From Candidatus Bathyarchaeota archaeon (lineage in GTDB: Archaea; Thermoproteota; CALKCG01; B24): a stretch of 48,052 bases of DNA. The first letter of the stretch is position 1, and each line of letters opens with the position of its first letter. Of this stretch, positions 32,089 through 39,978 are shown one piece after another. The stretch is from positions 1 through 48,052 of the forward strand of contig JAGHAZ010000054.1 of the NCBI GenBank assembly GCA_021161255.1. Direction: 5' to 3'. The position numbers and the translations under genes are program-made. Below the pieces are notes generated by a model. It was given only the letters and a program-made list of their open reading frames with translations. It had not been told where the DNA came from and did not search any database.

Positions 32089-33345
32089 ATGATAGACCGA
32101 CGCCTCAGAATCGAAGAGGGTGAGAAAGCGGCTAAGGTGGCCTTGACCATAGACGGTTTGTTAAGTCTTTTGAAGATAACGGTAGGTGTCTTCTCCGGTA
32201 TCACTATGTTGACCGCCGACGGGTTACATGGGCTGGCGGATTCCGTGACATCGATAGCTACGTGGCTTGGATTGTTTCTCTCGAAGAGGAAACCCACGGG
32301 TAGGTTTCCCTACGGCTACTATAAGGCTGAGAACCTAGCGTCCCTACTTGTATCTACGTTCATACTCTATACGTCCTATGAGGTTCTGCTCGACGGTTTC
32401 GAAACGTTTTTCAAGCCCGAGCCCATATCTATGCCCTTCGAAGCTACCATAGTGGCGTCGTTTTCGGCTCTAATCTCTTCTCTCCTATTTCTGTATCTCA
32501 AAAAGGTCGCCTCGAGAATAGGCTCTCAGTCGATATCGGCCATAGCCAAGGAGAAGATGATCGACGTTTTGTTTGCGGTCTCTGTGGTCATAGGAATTTT
32601 ACTCGTAGTTTATACCAAGATGTTTTACGTCGAAGGAGTCCTCACCACGGCGATATCGATTCCAGTCTTCTACACAGGTCTTCTGATAATGAGGGATGCG
32701 GTCTACGCTCTGATGGACGTTAGCCCTAGTAAAACGGTCGAGGAGAAAGTTATGCAAGCGATAGGATCTGTGGAAGGTGTTATAGGATTCAGAGACCTTA
32801 AGCTTCGTAAGTCGGGCTCCTTCCTATTCGGCGAGGTTGTTATAAAGGTTAAACCGGGTCTAAGCGTCGAGAAGGCGCATGAAGTAGCCGATAAGCTTGA
32901 GAAGGCTATAAAAAGTAAGGTTGAGGAGCTTGAATACATAACCATCCACATCGAACCCACGGAGAAACCCGTACAAAAGGTGGCGATTCCCATAGAACAC
33001 TACATAGGGCTAGACTCTAGACCGGCTGAACGATTCGGTAGGTCTAAGAATATACTCATAGCAACCGTCAGCCTAGAGGATAAGGAAGTTATGAATTTAA
33101 CGGTCGTTAAAAACCCTCACAGTCAGAATAGAGTCCGGGCAGGTTTGAAGACGGCTAAGCTTTTGCTTAAACACGGCGTGGATGCTGTAGTAACTAGCGA
33201 GATAGGTGAGATCGCTTATCATACGCTGAGGGACGGATTGGTCTTGATCTATCTACTCGAGGGTTCTACGGTAAAAGAGGTCCTAGATAGATTCATGGAT
33301 AAAAAACTCATGGTTCTTGAGAGGCCCACTAGAGAGGTGGCTTAG
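32089..33345 (+). CDS. CDF metal transporter fused to a NifX-like domain
   Basis: A 418-residue fusion. Residues 1-205 are a cation diffusion facilitator with about six membrane helices; the metal site shows as ADGLHGLADSVTS near residue 44 (two of the Asp/His ligands). Residues 210-295 are the cytoplasmic CDF domain (VEGVIGFRDLKLRKSG; HIEPTEKP). Residues 300-410 are a NifX/NifB-type domain (VAIPIEHYIGLDSRPAERFG; LTVVKNPHSQNRVRAG; LLKHGVDAVVTSEIGE). CDF proteins export Zn, Fe or Mn. The fusion and its position after the Fe-S ATPases link metal export to cluster handling. Confidence 0.92.
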   Translation: MIDRRLRIEEGEKAAKVALTIDGLLSLLKITVGVFSGITMLTADGLHGLADSVTSIATWLGLFLSKRKPTGRFPYGYYKAENLASLLVSTFILYTSYEVLLDGFETFFKPEPISMPFEATIVASFSALISSLLFLYLKKVASRIGSQSISAIAKEKMIDVLFAVSVVIGILLVVYTKMFYVEGVLTTAISIPVFYTGLLIMRDAVYALMDVSPSKTVEEKVMQAIGSVEGVIGFRDLKLRKSGSFLFGEVVIKVKPGLSVEKAHEVADKLEKAIKSKVEELEYITIHIEPTEKPVQKVAIPIEHYIGLDSRPAERFGRSKNILIATVSLEDKEVMNLTVVKNPHSQNRVRAGLKTAKLLLKHGVDAVVTSEIGEIAYHTLRDGLVLIYLLEGSTVKEVLDRFMDKKLMVLERPTREVA

Positions 33346-33349
33346 GGGC

Positions 33350-34012
33350 ATGGGTTCGGGTAGAAAGAGAAGCTTCGAGGTGTTCGACAAGTACGCCGAC
33401 CGCTACGACTCTTGGTATACGCGTCATAGAATAACCGCTGAGAACGAGGCTATGTGTCTGAAAAGCCTCGGGCTCCGTGGTTTAGGCATTGACATCGGCG
33501 CAGGCTCGGGTTTCTTCACAAAGACCGTAGGCGCTATAGCCTTAGAGCCTTCACGTCGGATGCTCTGTAAGGCTAAAGAGAAAGGTCTGGAATCGATCAG
33601 GGGGGTGTCTGAATACATACCGGTTAGATCCAACATCTTGGACTACGCAGTTATGGTAGTAACGTTGTGTTTCTTGGAAGACCCTATGAAGGCCCTACGG
33701 GAGACGTGGAGGATTTTGAAAAACGGAGGAGTCTTAGCGTTATGCATAGTCCCTAGGGATTCTACGTGGGGCCGATTCTACGAGTCGAGAAAAGCCGAAA
33801 GCCCCTTCTACAGGATGGCTAAGTTCTACACGGTCGAGGAGGTCATCGGTATGCTTAGGGATACGGGTTTCAAGGTCGAGTCGATCAGGGCGACGTTATC
33901 CTATGGTCCCTTGGACGAAGCTAGGGTCGAAACCCCCGTAGAGGTTTACTCAGACCGAAGCTTCGTCTGTATATCGGCTCGTAAGGTTGTCTCAGGTGTA
34001 GCATCCGCTTAG
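33350..34012 (+). CDS. SAM-dependent methyltransferase, class I
   Basis: A 220-residue protein. The SAM loop LGIDIGAGSGFFTK is near residue 47, the acidic second motif is replaced by ALEPSRRML, and EYIPVRSNILDYAVMVVTLC follows, typical of type 11 (UbiE-like) methyltransferases. The substrate is unknown. It starts at ATG 33350, 4 bases after the CDF stop, so it may belong to the same transcript. Its end overlaps the convergent isomerase gene by 4 bases. Confidence 0.88.
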   Translation: MGSGRKRSFEVFDKYADRYDSWYTRHRITAENEAMCLKSLGLRGLGIDIGAGSGFFTKTVGAIALEPSRRMLCKAKEKGLESIRGVSEYIPVRSNILDYAVMVVTLCFLEDPMKALRETWRILKNGGVLALCIVPRDSTWGRFYESRKAESPFYRMAKFYTVEEVIGMLRDTGFKVESIRATLSYGPLDEARVETPVEVYSDRSFVCISARKVVSGVASA

Positions 34013-34815
34013 GCGAGCTTCCGGGCCTTCTCGAGGCTGAACTTTAGATAGTCCCGGTCTTTTGAGAACACCTCTAGGGTTACGGTTTCGTCGTATCCAT
34101 AGTTCCTTAAGAGTTTAAACACCTTAGCCCAATCTATCCGTCCAGCCCCTAGCGGTAGATGTAGGTCCCAGCCTTTGGTCGCAGAACCCCCGACGTTATC
34201 GGATACGTGGACATGTATCAGCTTAGACCCTGGCGTGAAGGTTTTCAAAAACTCTTCGACTCTAAGCCTTTCAGAGTTTAGGTTTGCATGACCAACGTCT
34301 AAGTGGAAATACGCCTCTCCCTCCTCGACGATGAACTTATACTCTTCTAAGCTCCATATTTTCCCTCCGTCTAGGTTTTCGACCATTACTACGGCTCCGA
34401 GGTCTGAGGCTCTACGGCTTAAGACTTTGAACGAAGATGCCATAAGCTCTAGAAGCTTTGTCCTATAGGGTTGTCTACGGTATGCGCTTGAAATCATCAA
34501 GAAGGGATGATATGTAACCTTATATGCTCCAACCTTGGCTAGGACCTCTAACGCTTTCAAAGCCTCCTCTAGATACGCTCTACGTATGGAATCGTATGGA
34601 TGGGCTAGCTGAAGGAACCAAGCCGTATGCCCGACCACGTCCAAGCTGTAGGACGATAGGGTATCCTTAACTTCGCCAACCCGCTTCTCTATGTCCTCGG
34701 GTAAGGCCTTGGGCCCTTCAACCGTGAAGTCTACGTAGTCAAAACCCATTTCTCCTATGAATTTAATTTCCTCTACGAAGTCCCTCGAAGGATGATTCAT
34801 CGCTCCAAATTTCAT
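34009..34815 (-). CDS. Sugar phosphate isomerase/epimerase-like TIM-barrel protein
   Basis: A 268-residue AP-endonuclease-family-2-type barrel. Metal ligands typical of the fold can be seen: His in VGHTAWFLQLAHP and TYHPF, Glu in VMVENLDGG near residue 146, Asp/His in YFHLDVGHANLN, His in HVHVSDN and Glu in VTLEVFSKD. Members include xylose isomerase-like and endonuclease IV-like enzymes; this short form is usually an epimerase or isomerase of unknown substrate. ATG start, single gene. Confidence 0.85.
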   Translation of the reverse strand: MKFGAMNHPSRDFVEEIKFIGEMGFDYVDFTVEGPKALPEDIEKRVGEVKDTLSSYSLDVVGHTAWFLQLAHPYDSIRRAYLEEALKALEVLAKVGAYKVTYHPFLMISSAYRRQPYRTKLLELMASSFKVLSRRASDLGAVVMVENLDGGKIWSLEEYKFIVEEGEAYFHLDVGHANLNSERLRVEEFLKTFTPGSKLIHVHVSDNVGGSATKGWDLHLPLGAGRIDWAKVFKLLRNYGYDETVTLEVFSKDRDYLKFSLEKARKLA

Positions 34816-34877
34816 AAACTTGAGAGCGTACGTCTAAGATGCAGATAAGTCTTACCCTTTCTATGAACTTCGTGTAG

Positions 34878-35376
34878 ATGAAGATAAGAGTGCGAAGGGT
34901 AGAGGTCGACGCGTCTAAATGTAGACGTTGCGGCTTCTGTAGAAGCGTTTCGATTTGTCATAGTCCTACGGAGTGCGTGGGTTGCTTGGCATGCTATCTG
35001 GTATGCCCCTATGAGGCGAGGTATGTTACATACCTAACGAAGGATGTTGAATGCATAAACATAGGCGTCGAGCCTAAGGCCGTTAACGTCGAGACCTACA
35101 TGCGTATAACGGGCTTCCGGTAGGGAGCAGGTCGCTAGGTATCTTGAAACCTCATGAAGGGGGTGGAGTATATCTACGATAAATACCGAGATAGGGTCTA
35201 CCTAGGTGTCGGTTTAGTCTACAACTTTCAGAAGACGAGACTTGAAAAGACCTTCAGTCTCCGAGATGCTACGGGTTAAGAGAGTTTTAGAAGACCAAGG
35301 TTTAAAATGCGTGATCGTTCAAACGAGCATAGGTCACATAGGCCCAGGAGATCAAAACCTTAGAGACTTTATGTAG
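34878..35376 (+). pseudogene. Ferredoxin-headed radical SAM protein, collapsed by an internal deletion
   Basis: The first frame (34878-35123) holds a Cys-rich head (CRRCGFCRSVSIC, then CVGCLACYLVCPYEAR) and runs directly into PKAVNVETYMRITGFR. From my knowledge of this archaeal radical SAM family, the latter lies near the C-terminus, after the CxxxCxxC core, which is absent here. After stops, a second piece (YIYDKYRDRVYLGVGLVYNF, from about 35155) and, after a +1 shift, a third (MLRVKRVLEDQGLKCVIVQT, then SIGHIGPG, to TAG 35374-35376) continue the family's end. So the middle part, probably 250 or more codons, is deleted and the rest has stops and a shift. The last 25 bases overlap the uracil-DNA glycosylase gene. 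Confidence 0.65.
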
Positions 35377-35948
35377 TCTCCAAGCTTTCTCCAGTCATTT
35401 TCTAGGATTATCCGCATAGACGGGTTGTAGAGGGCTGAAGCCGGATGATACATCACCGCTAAGTCGAAGTCTAACGTCAAGCTTCTTACTCTGTAGAATT
35501 TCCCGTGCAACCTACCCATGGAGCTGTATGGAAGTTTGAACTTGGACAGTAGGTATTTAGCCGCTACGGAGCCTAAAGCCACTATAAGCTTGGGTTTTAT
35601 AAGCTCGATCTGTCTGTCCAGATAGGGTGTACAAGCCTCTATCTGCTCCTCCGTGGCCTTGTTATCCGGGAGATAGCATTTAACCACGTTTGTGATGTAT
35701 ATCCCGCTCCTATCGAGGCCTGCAAGCTCGAGAAGATGGTTAAGGAACTTTCCAGCGGCTCCCACGAACGGTCTACCTTGAAGGTTTTCATGGTAGCCGG
35801 GTCCTAAACCCACGAGCATGATCTTCGCGTCGAGAGGCCCCTCCCCTACGACCGGATACCTCCGCGTCTTCCATAGCTCGCATTTTCTACAGTTCTCGAC
35901 TTCAGATACCAACTTTTTATACGTCGCGACCTTATCCATGAGGCTCAC
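35352..35948 (-). CDS. Uracil-DNA glycosylase, Fe-S type (family 4-like)
   Basis: A 198-residue enzyme that removes uracil from DNA. The four cluster Cys appear at CRKC near residues 19-22 and, further on, in VKCYLP and EACTPYL. The substrate pocket reads GRPFVGAAGKFLNHLLELAG. Motif A is GLGPGYHEN rather than the usual GEAPG-x-x-ED, so the catalytic acid is changed; motif B is YHPASAL. A related family or altered specificity is possible. ATG start. Confidence 0.88.
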   Translation of the reverse strand: MSLMDKVATYKKLVSEVENCRKCELWKTRRYPVVGEGPLDAKIMLVGLGPGYHENLQGRPFVGAAGKFLNHLLELAGLDRSGIYITNVVKCYLPDNKATEEQIEACTPYLDRQIELIKPKLIVALGSVAAKYLLSKFKLPYSSMGRLHGKFYRVRSLTLDFDLAVMYHPASALYNPSMRIILENDWRKLGDYIKSLRF

Positions 35949-36048
35949 GTTTAGAATACACCTGCGGTTTCTGAAAAACCTTAATCATAACAATGTGAGA
36001 TAATGTTTAATTCTGGTTTTTAGATTCACCTAAAATCGGTGTAGGCTC

Positions 36049-36612
36049 GTGGTCGAGGTCTTATGTCTCTACGGGAGCCCCAGGGTTGGTGGCAATACCG
36101 AGGCTCTTGTACGCCATATAGCCCGTTTATTCGAAGACCGTGGGTTTGACGTAACGGTCATAAACCTATGTAGTTTAGACATCAAGTTCTGTAGGTCTTG
36201 TAGGCGATGCATTGAAACCGGTTATTGTTCTCTAGAAGATGATCTCTCAAGAACGGTTTTTCCCAAGCTGTTATCCTCGAAAGCTCTAGTCTTAGCGTCT
36301 CCAGTATACTTTAACAACGTATCGTCTTGCGTCAAAGTGTTCATGGATCGGACTTGGAGCTTGAGAGGTCGGCTTAAAAACGTCGTAGGCGGAGCAGTGG
36401 TCGTCGGTAGAGGTTATGGAGCCGAGCTCGCTATAGCGGCGATACATTCGTTCATGCTCAAACACGATATGATCCTATGTTTCAGAGGGGTCACAGGGTT
36501 CGCATATGAAAGAGGCGAGATCTTACGAGACAAGGAGGCGTTTAAAAACGCTAATAAGCTTGTGGATAGAATGAGCGAGGTCTTGATGAAACTCGATGGA
36601 CGAGGAGTATAG
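36049..36612 (+). CDS. Iron-sulfur flavoprotein (NADPH-dependent FMN reductase family)
   Basis: A 187-residue protein with the FMN phosphate loop YGSPRVGGNTEAL near residue 8 and the compact Cys motif CRSCRRCIETGYC near residues 48-60, which holds a [4Fe-4S] cluster in archaeal iron-sulfur flavoproteins. ASPVYFNNVSSCVKVFMDR is the second flavin-binding block. These proteins carry electrons from ferredoxin to small acceptors, including oxygen species. GTG start. No linked partner. Confidence 0.9.
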   Translation: MVEVLCLYGSPRVGGNTEALVRHIARLFEDRGFDVTVINLCSLDIKFCRSCRRCIETGYCSLEDDLSRTVFPKLLSSKALVLASPVYFNNVSSCVKVFMDRTWSLRGRLKNVVGGAVVVGRGYGAELAIAAIHSFMLKHDMILCFRGVTGFAYERGEILRDKEAFKNANKLVDRMSEVLMKLDGRGV

Positions 36613-36661
36613 GGGCAATCGTTTTATGGTTCTTTTAAAGAGCTATTGTTAGGCGGTTTAG

Positions 36662-37483
36662 TTGAAGCGGTTTAGGGCGAACTATCATGTCCACACTTTC
36701 ATGAGCGACGGCTCCTCTGAGCCCGTAAAATACTTGGAGAAAGCCGTCGAGAGCGGTCTCACCGAGATAGGATTCACAGACCACTTGATAATCCTCGACG
36801 ACGGTCGGGTCGGCCCAGGCTCTTTAGACCCAGAGAAGTTAGACGAATATATCGACGCGATACGGGACGCCGCGAGCCTATTCAAGCCCCTATCGGTCAA
36901 ATGTGGTTTGGAAGTCGACTACACACCAGGCGGTATCAGACGCGTCGAGGAGATACTCGCCTCCTACCGGCACAGCTTGGACTACACGCTTATAGGGGTT
37001 CACATAGTCGACGGCTTCGAGTTCGACATCCCCGAATCGATCCCGATATGGAGAAGCCTAAGCCAAGAACAGGTCGACAAGGTCTACCGTAGATACTACC
37101 AACTCCTATTAGACGGTGTTAGAACAGGGTTATTCGACGTAGTGGCGCACTTAGATATCGTAAAGAGATTCGGCTTTAAACCGTCGAGAAGCTTCCTCGA
37201 CCTCATAGAACCCATACTACTCTCTGTTAAAACGTTGAGGATGGCCGTAGAGGTGAGCTCGGCGGGTCTAAGGCATCCTGTAAATGAACTATATCCATCG
37301 GAGGAGATAGTAACGCTCATGTCCGAGTTACGGGTACCCGTGACCTCGTCGACGGATGCACATAAACCAGAAGACATCTCCACGGGGTTAGAAGCCGTAG
37401 TAGAGCTGATAAAATCTAAGAGACTTCCCTTCGCAGTACCCGGCGGAGGTCTCAAAGTATTCGATTCTTTAAAGGTTCTGTAA
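36662..37483 (+). CDS. PHP-domain phosphatase (histidinol-phosphatase-like)
   Basis: A 273-residue PHP phosphoesterase. The metal-binding motifs are NYHVHTFMSDGS near residue 7, GFTDHLI near residue 37, GLEVDYTPG near residue 80, GVHIVDG, VVAHLDIVKRFG near residue 157 and SSTDAHKPED near residue 238. These match HisK-type histidinol-phosphatases, though other phosphate esters are possible because no his genes are nearby. TTG start. The end faces the kinase gene with 9 bases between. Confidence 0.88.
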   Translation: MKRFRANYHVHTFMSDGSSEPVKYLEKAVESGLTEIGFTDHLIILDDGRVGPGSLDPEKLDEYIDAIRDAASLFKPLSVKCGLEVDYTPGGIRRVEEILASYRHSLDYTLIGVHIVDGFEFDIPESIPIWRSLSQEQVDKVYRRYYQLLLDGVRTGLFDVVAHLDIVKRFGFKPSRSFLDLIEPILLSVKTLRMAVEVSSAGLRHPVNELYPSEEIVTLMSELRVPVTSSTDAHKPEDISTGLEAVVELIKSKRLPFAVPGGGLKVFDSLKVL

Positions 37484-37492
37484 GCGGCTTGC

Positions 37493-38479
37493 CTACCTGC
37501 TAAGTTCTTCAAGGCCTCTCCTAAGTTTCTCCACCCTACTTCGGATGTCTCTGAGGTTAAGCCTTCTGAAACAGATTACGGCTGAGCCTATGACGGGCTG
37601 GTAGCCTATGAGGGGTTTTTCGAACCTTGCTCTCTTAAGCTTACGTTCGAGACGGCTGTAGAAGCTATCTCGGAGGATCCGGGATTTAAAGACACTTCCG
37701 ACGGCTCCGACGACTATAGGCTCCTCGACCATATCCAGCTTCGAGGCCACGGCGTAGCAGGCCGAGGCAAGCTCGGCTCCCCCTCTGTCTAAGATGTCTA
37801 TAGCCACCTCATCACCGGCTTCTGCAACCTCGTCTACTAGGACGGCTAACTCGGCGATCCTAGTGGAGTCTCCCTCCATAACCCTGTAGACGATCTCCAT
37901 AAGGTCTATAGGCTCTACTAACTCGAAACGTTCCATAAATGCCTCAAGGAGTTTAGTCCTCACCCCCCTGCCGTCGCACGCCTTAGCAGCCGCCTGAAGA
38001 GCCTCCCTGGCTATCCAGTATCCGCTTCCCTCGTCTCCGAAAACCCATCCCCAACCCCCCGCCCTAGCCCTCTCACCTCTACTGTTCATACCGAAGGCTA
38101 TACTACCGGTTCCGGCTATGACGGCAACCCCGGGGTCGCCATAGGTTACGGCGTAATAGGCCGTGACTGCGTCGTGTTCGACCACTACGTCGGCCGTAGA
38201 CGGTATCGGAAGGCTCTTGACGATGGACCAGGCTCTCTCAAGGTCCTTTCTAGTGTCTATATCGGCCAAGCCTATGGAGAATACCTTTACTGAATTCACA
38301 GTAAGACCGGCTCTAGATAGCGCGTCTATTATAGAGTTCCAAACGTTTCTCTTCACCAGGTCTGAAGCCAATAGCACTCCGCTTGGACCTGTAGAAGCCG
38401 TAGATAAGAGTTCACCGTCTTCGTCGAATACTATGCACGTCGTCTTCGTCTTACCACCGTCTACAGCTATCAGGACCAT
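37493..38479 (-). CDS. BadF/BcrA-type ASKHA kinase (N-acetylglucosamine kinase-like)
   Basis: A 328-residue actin-fold ATPase. Phosphate loop 1 reads IAVDGGKTKTTC near residue 4, and phosphate loop 2 VAVIAGTGSIAFGMN near residue 119, followed by GGWGWVFGDEGSGYWIA, the motif typical of N-acetylglucosamine kinases. No CxxC for Fe-S binding, so it is not a benzoyl-CoA reductase activator. The likely reaction is phosphorylation of an amino sugar. ATG start; divergent from the acetamidase gene across a 115-base promoter region. Confidence 0.88.
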   Translation of the reverse strand: MVLIAVDGGKTKTTCIVFDEDGELLSTASTGPSGVLLASDLVKRNVWNSIIDALSRAGLTVNSVKVFSIGLADIDTRKDLERAWSIVKSLPIPSTADVVVEHDAVTAYYAVTYGDPGVAVIAGTGSIAFGMNSRGERARAGGWGWVFGDEGSGYWIAREALQAAAKACDGRGVRTKLLEAFMERFELVEPIDLMEIVYRVMEGDSTRIAELAVLVDEVAEAGDEVAIDILDRGGAELASACYAVASKLDMVEEPIVVGAVGSVFKSRILRDSFYSRLERKLKRARFEKPLIGYQPVIGSAVICFRRLNLRDIRSRVEKLRRGLEELSR

Positions 38480-38594
38480 CCTTCCACGGTCAGAAATAGC
38501 AAAGAGGTATATTCTAAACGTTACTCACATCAGAGAGATGAACAACCATATATGAGATCACCTCGACTTTACCGATCCTATAGAGGGATAAAAG

Positions 38595-39557
38595 TTGGTT
38601 AAGAGAGTATCCTATAAGGACATCGGTCTAAGATATGCTCTCAGCCCGTTCTATGAACCGGTCTTGAGGATCAAACCTGGCGAACGTATAATAGTAGAGG
38701 TTCAAGACGCCTCTTCGGGTCAGATTAGACATAGAGGTGATGTGAGAGATAGGAGCAAGGTTCCCTATGGAAACCCGGTCGTCGGCCCGATATACATCGA
38801 AGGATGCGGTGAAGGCGATAGTCTAGCTGTCAGAATCGAGGACATAAAGCCGAGTATAAACCTAGGGGTCACATACTTCTCCGGGTTTACCGGGAGCTAC
38901 TTCATAGGAGACCATGCTATCGGGTTTACAAGGGTCGAGATACCCTCCGCGGCGAGGATATGCCGTATAGAAGAAGACCTCGTCTACTTCTCAGACAGGC
39001 TGGCTATTCCGTATAGACCGATGATAGGCACAATAGGTACAGCCCCCAAACTCGAACTTTATGGGATGTCTAGTAGCCTATCGGTGGGGCCTAACGGAGG
39101 TAACATGGATATCCCCGACATAACCGTAGGCGCTGAAGTTTATCTTCCGGTTTTTCATGAAGGGGGTCTTCTATACATCGGAGACGCGCATGCGGTTCAA
39201 GGAGACGGTGAGATATCCGGTACGGCCGTCGAGATGCCTGCGGAGATAACTTTAACCGTCACGGTATTGAAGGGTAAGTCTATCAGATGGCCTAGGGTTA
39301 AGTCGAATGATGAGATAATGTGCCTAGTGTCTACCTCACCTGGCAGAGGCCTCAGAGACGCTATAAAGACCGCTTTCACAGAGCTTATACGGTGGATGGA
39401 AGAAGATTACGGCATCGACAGGTGGGAGGCATTAATGCTCCTAGGGCAAGTGGGTAGGATTAGGGTCGGAAACCTATGGAGCGTAGCGGCGAAGGTAAAT
39501 GTGAAATATCTTAAGCCCTATCAGAAGACGGGATGGGGCGATACATCTCGACCTTAG
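38595..39557 (+). CDS. Acetamidase/formamidase family protein
   Basis: A 320-residue hydrolase that splits short-chain amides into acid and ammonia. Typical blocks: HRGDVRDRSKVPYGNPVVGPIYIEG near the start, GPNGGNMDIPDI near residue 170 and LLYIGDAHAVQGDGEISGTAVEM near residue 195, where the catalytic and metal residues sit. The TTG start has an AGAGGGA ribosome site. Its last 25 bases overlap the remnant of a DUF2119-like gene in another frame, so the C-terminal tail (after VKYLKPY) may not be ancestral. Confidence 0.9.
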   Translation: MVKRVSYKDIGLRYALSPFYEPVLRIKPGERIIVEVQDASSGQIRHRGDVRDRSKVPYGNPVVGPIYIEGCGEGDSLAVRIEDIKPSINLGVTYFSGFTGSYFIGDHAIGFTRVEIPSAARICRIEEDLVYFSDRLAIPYRPMIGTIGTAPKLELYGMSSSLSVGPNGGNMDIPDITVGAEVYLPVFHEGGLLYIGDAHAVQGDGEISGTAVEMPAEITLTVTVLKGKSIRWPRVKSNDEIMCLVSTSPGRGLRDAIKTAFTELIRWMEEDYGIDRWEALMLLGQVGRIRVGNLWSVAAKVNVKYLKPYQKTGWGDTSRP

Positions 39558-39962
39558 ACCCCCGAATATCTGAATTCGAAGGCGGGTAGAAGACTTGCTC
39601 GGCTTGTGGGGCGTCTGAAACCAGACGTCTACGTAGAACTACACTGCTGCAAACCGTCTAGCTATCGAAACCTAGTTAGTCCCGATAGGTTCACGTTAAA
39701 AGGCGTACCTCCGCTCGTGGGGCTTGAAAAAGGCGTATTGATAGGCTTAGTCTCGCCAGTGCTCATGGCTAAACTCAAGCTTAGAACCCCGATAATCGTG
39801 GAAACTCCTTGCGGAAGCCTTGACAACCTCGAAGTCGTCGTTAGGATTCTGAAAACATTCATCGATGCTCATTCGGTCTCAGAGGCCTTGAGCATATTGA
39901 GCGATAGGTATCCTGAGCAGATGGACCGGGTTTTAAAGCTCTACGGAAAATGGATGGTCTAA
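39533..39962 (+). pseudogene. DUF2119-like gene, 5'-truncated and frameshifted
   Basis: The main frame, open from just after TAG 39555 and readable from GTG 39606, gives KPDVYVELHCCKPSSYRNL and PPLVGLEKGVLIGLVSPVL, which recall archaeal DUF2119 proteins of unknown function. In a second frame, starting at ATG 39533 inside the end of the acetamidase gene, MGRYISTLDPRISEFEGG reads as the part just before it, and then meets TAG at 39587-39589. Joining them needs one +1 shift at GGG-TAG. The N-terminal 60 or so residues expected for the family are missing. It may still make a shortened protein of 118 residues from GTG 39606. Confidence 0.5.
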
Positions 39963-39978
39963 ACGGGCTTAACCGGTC

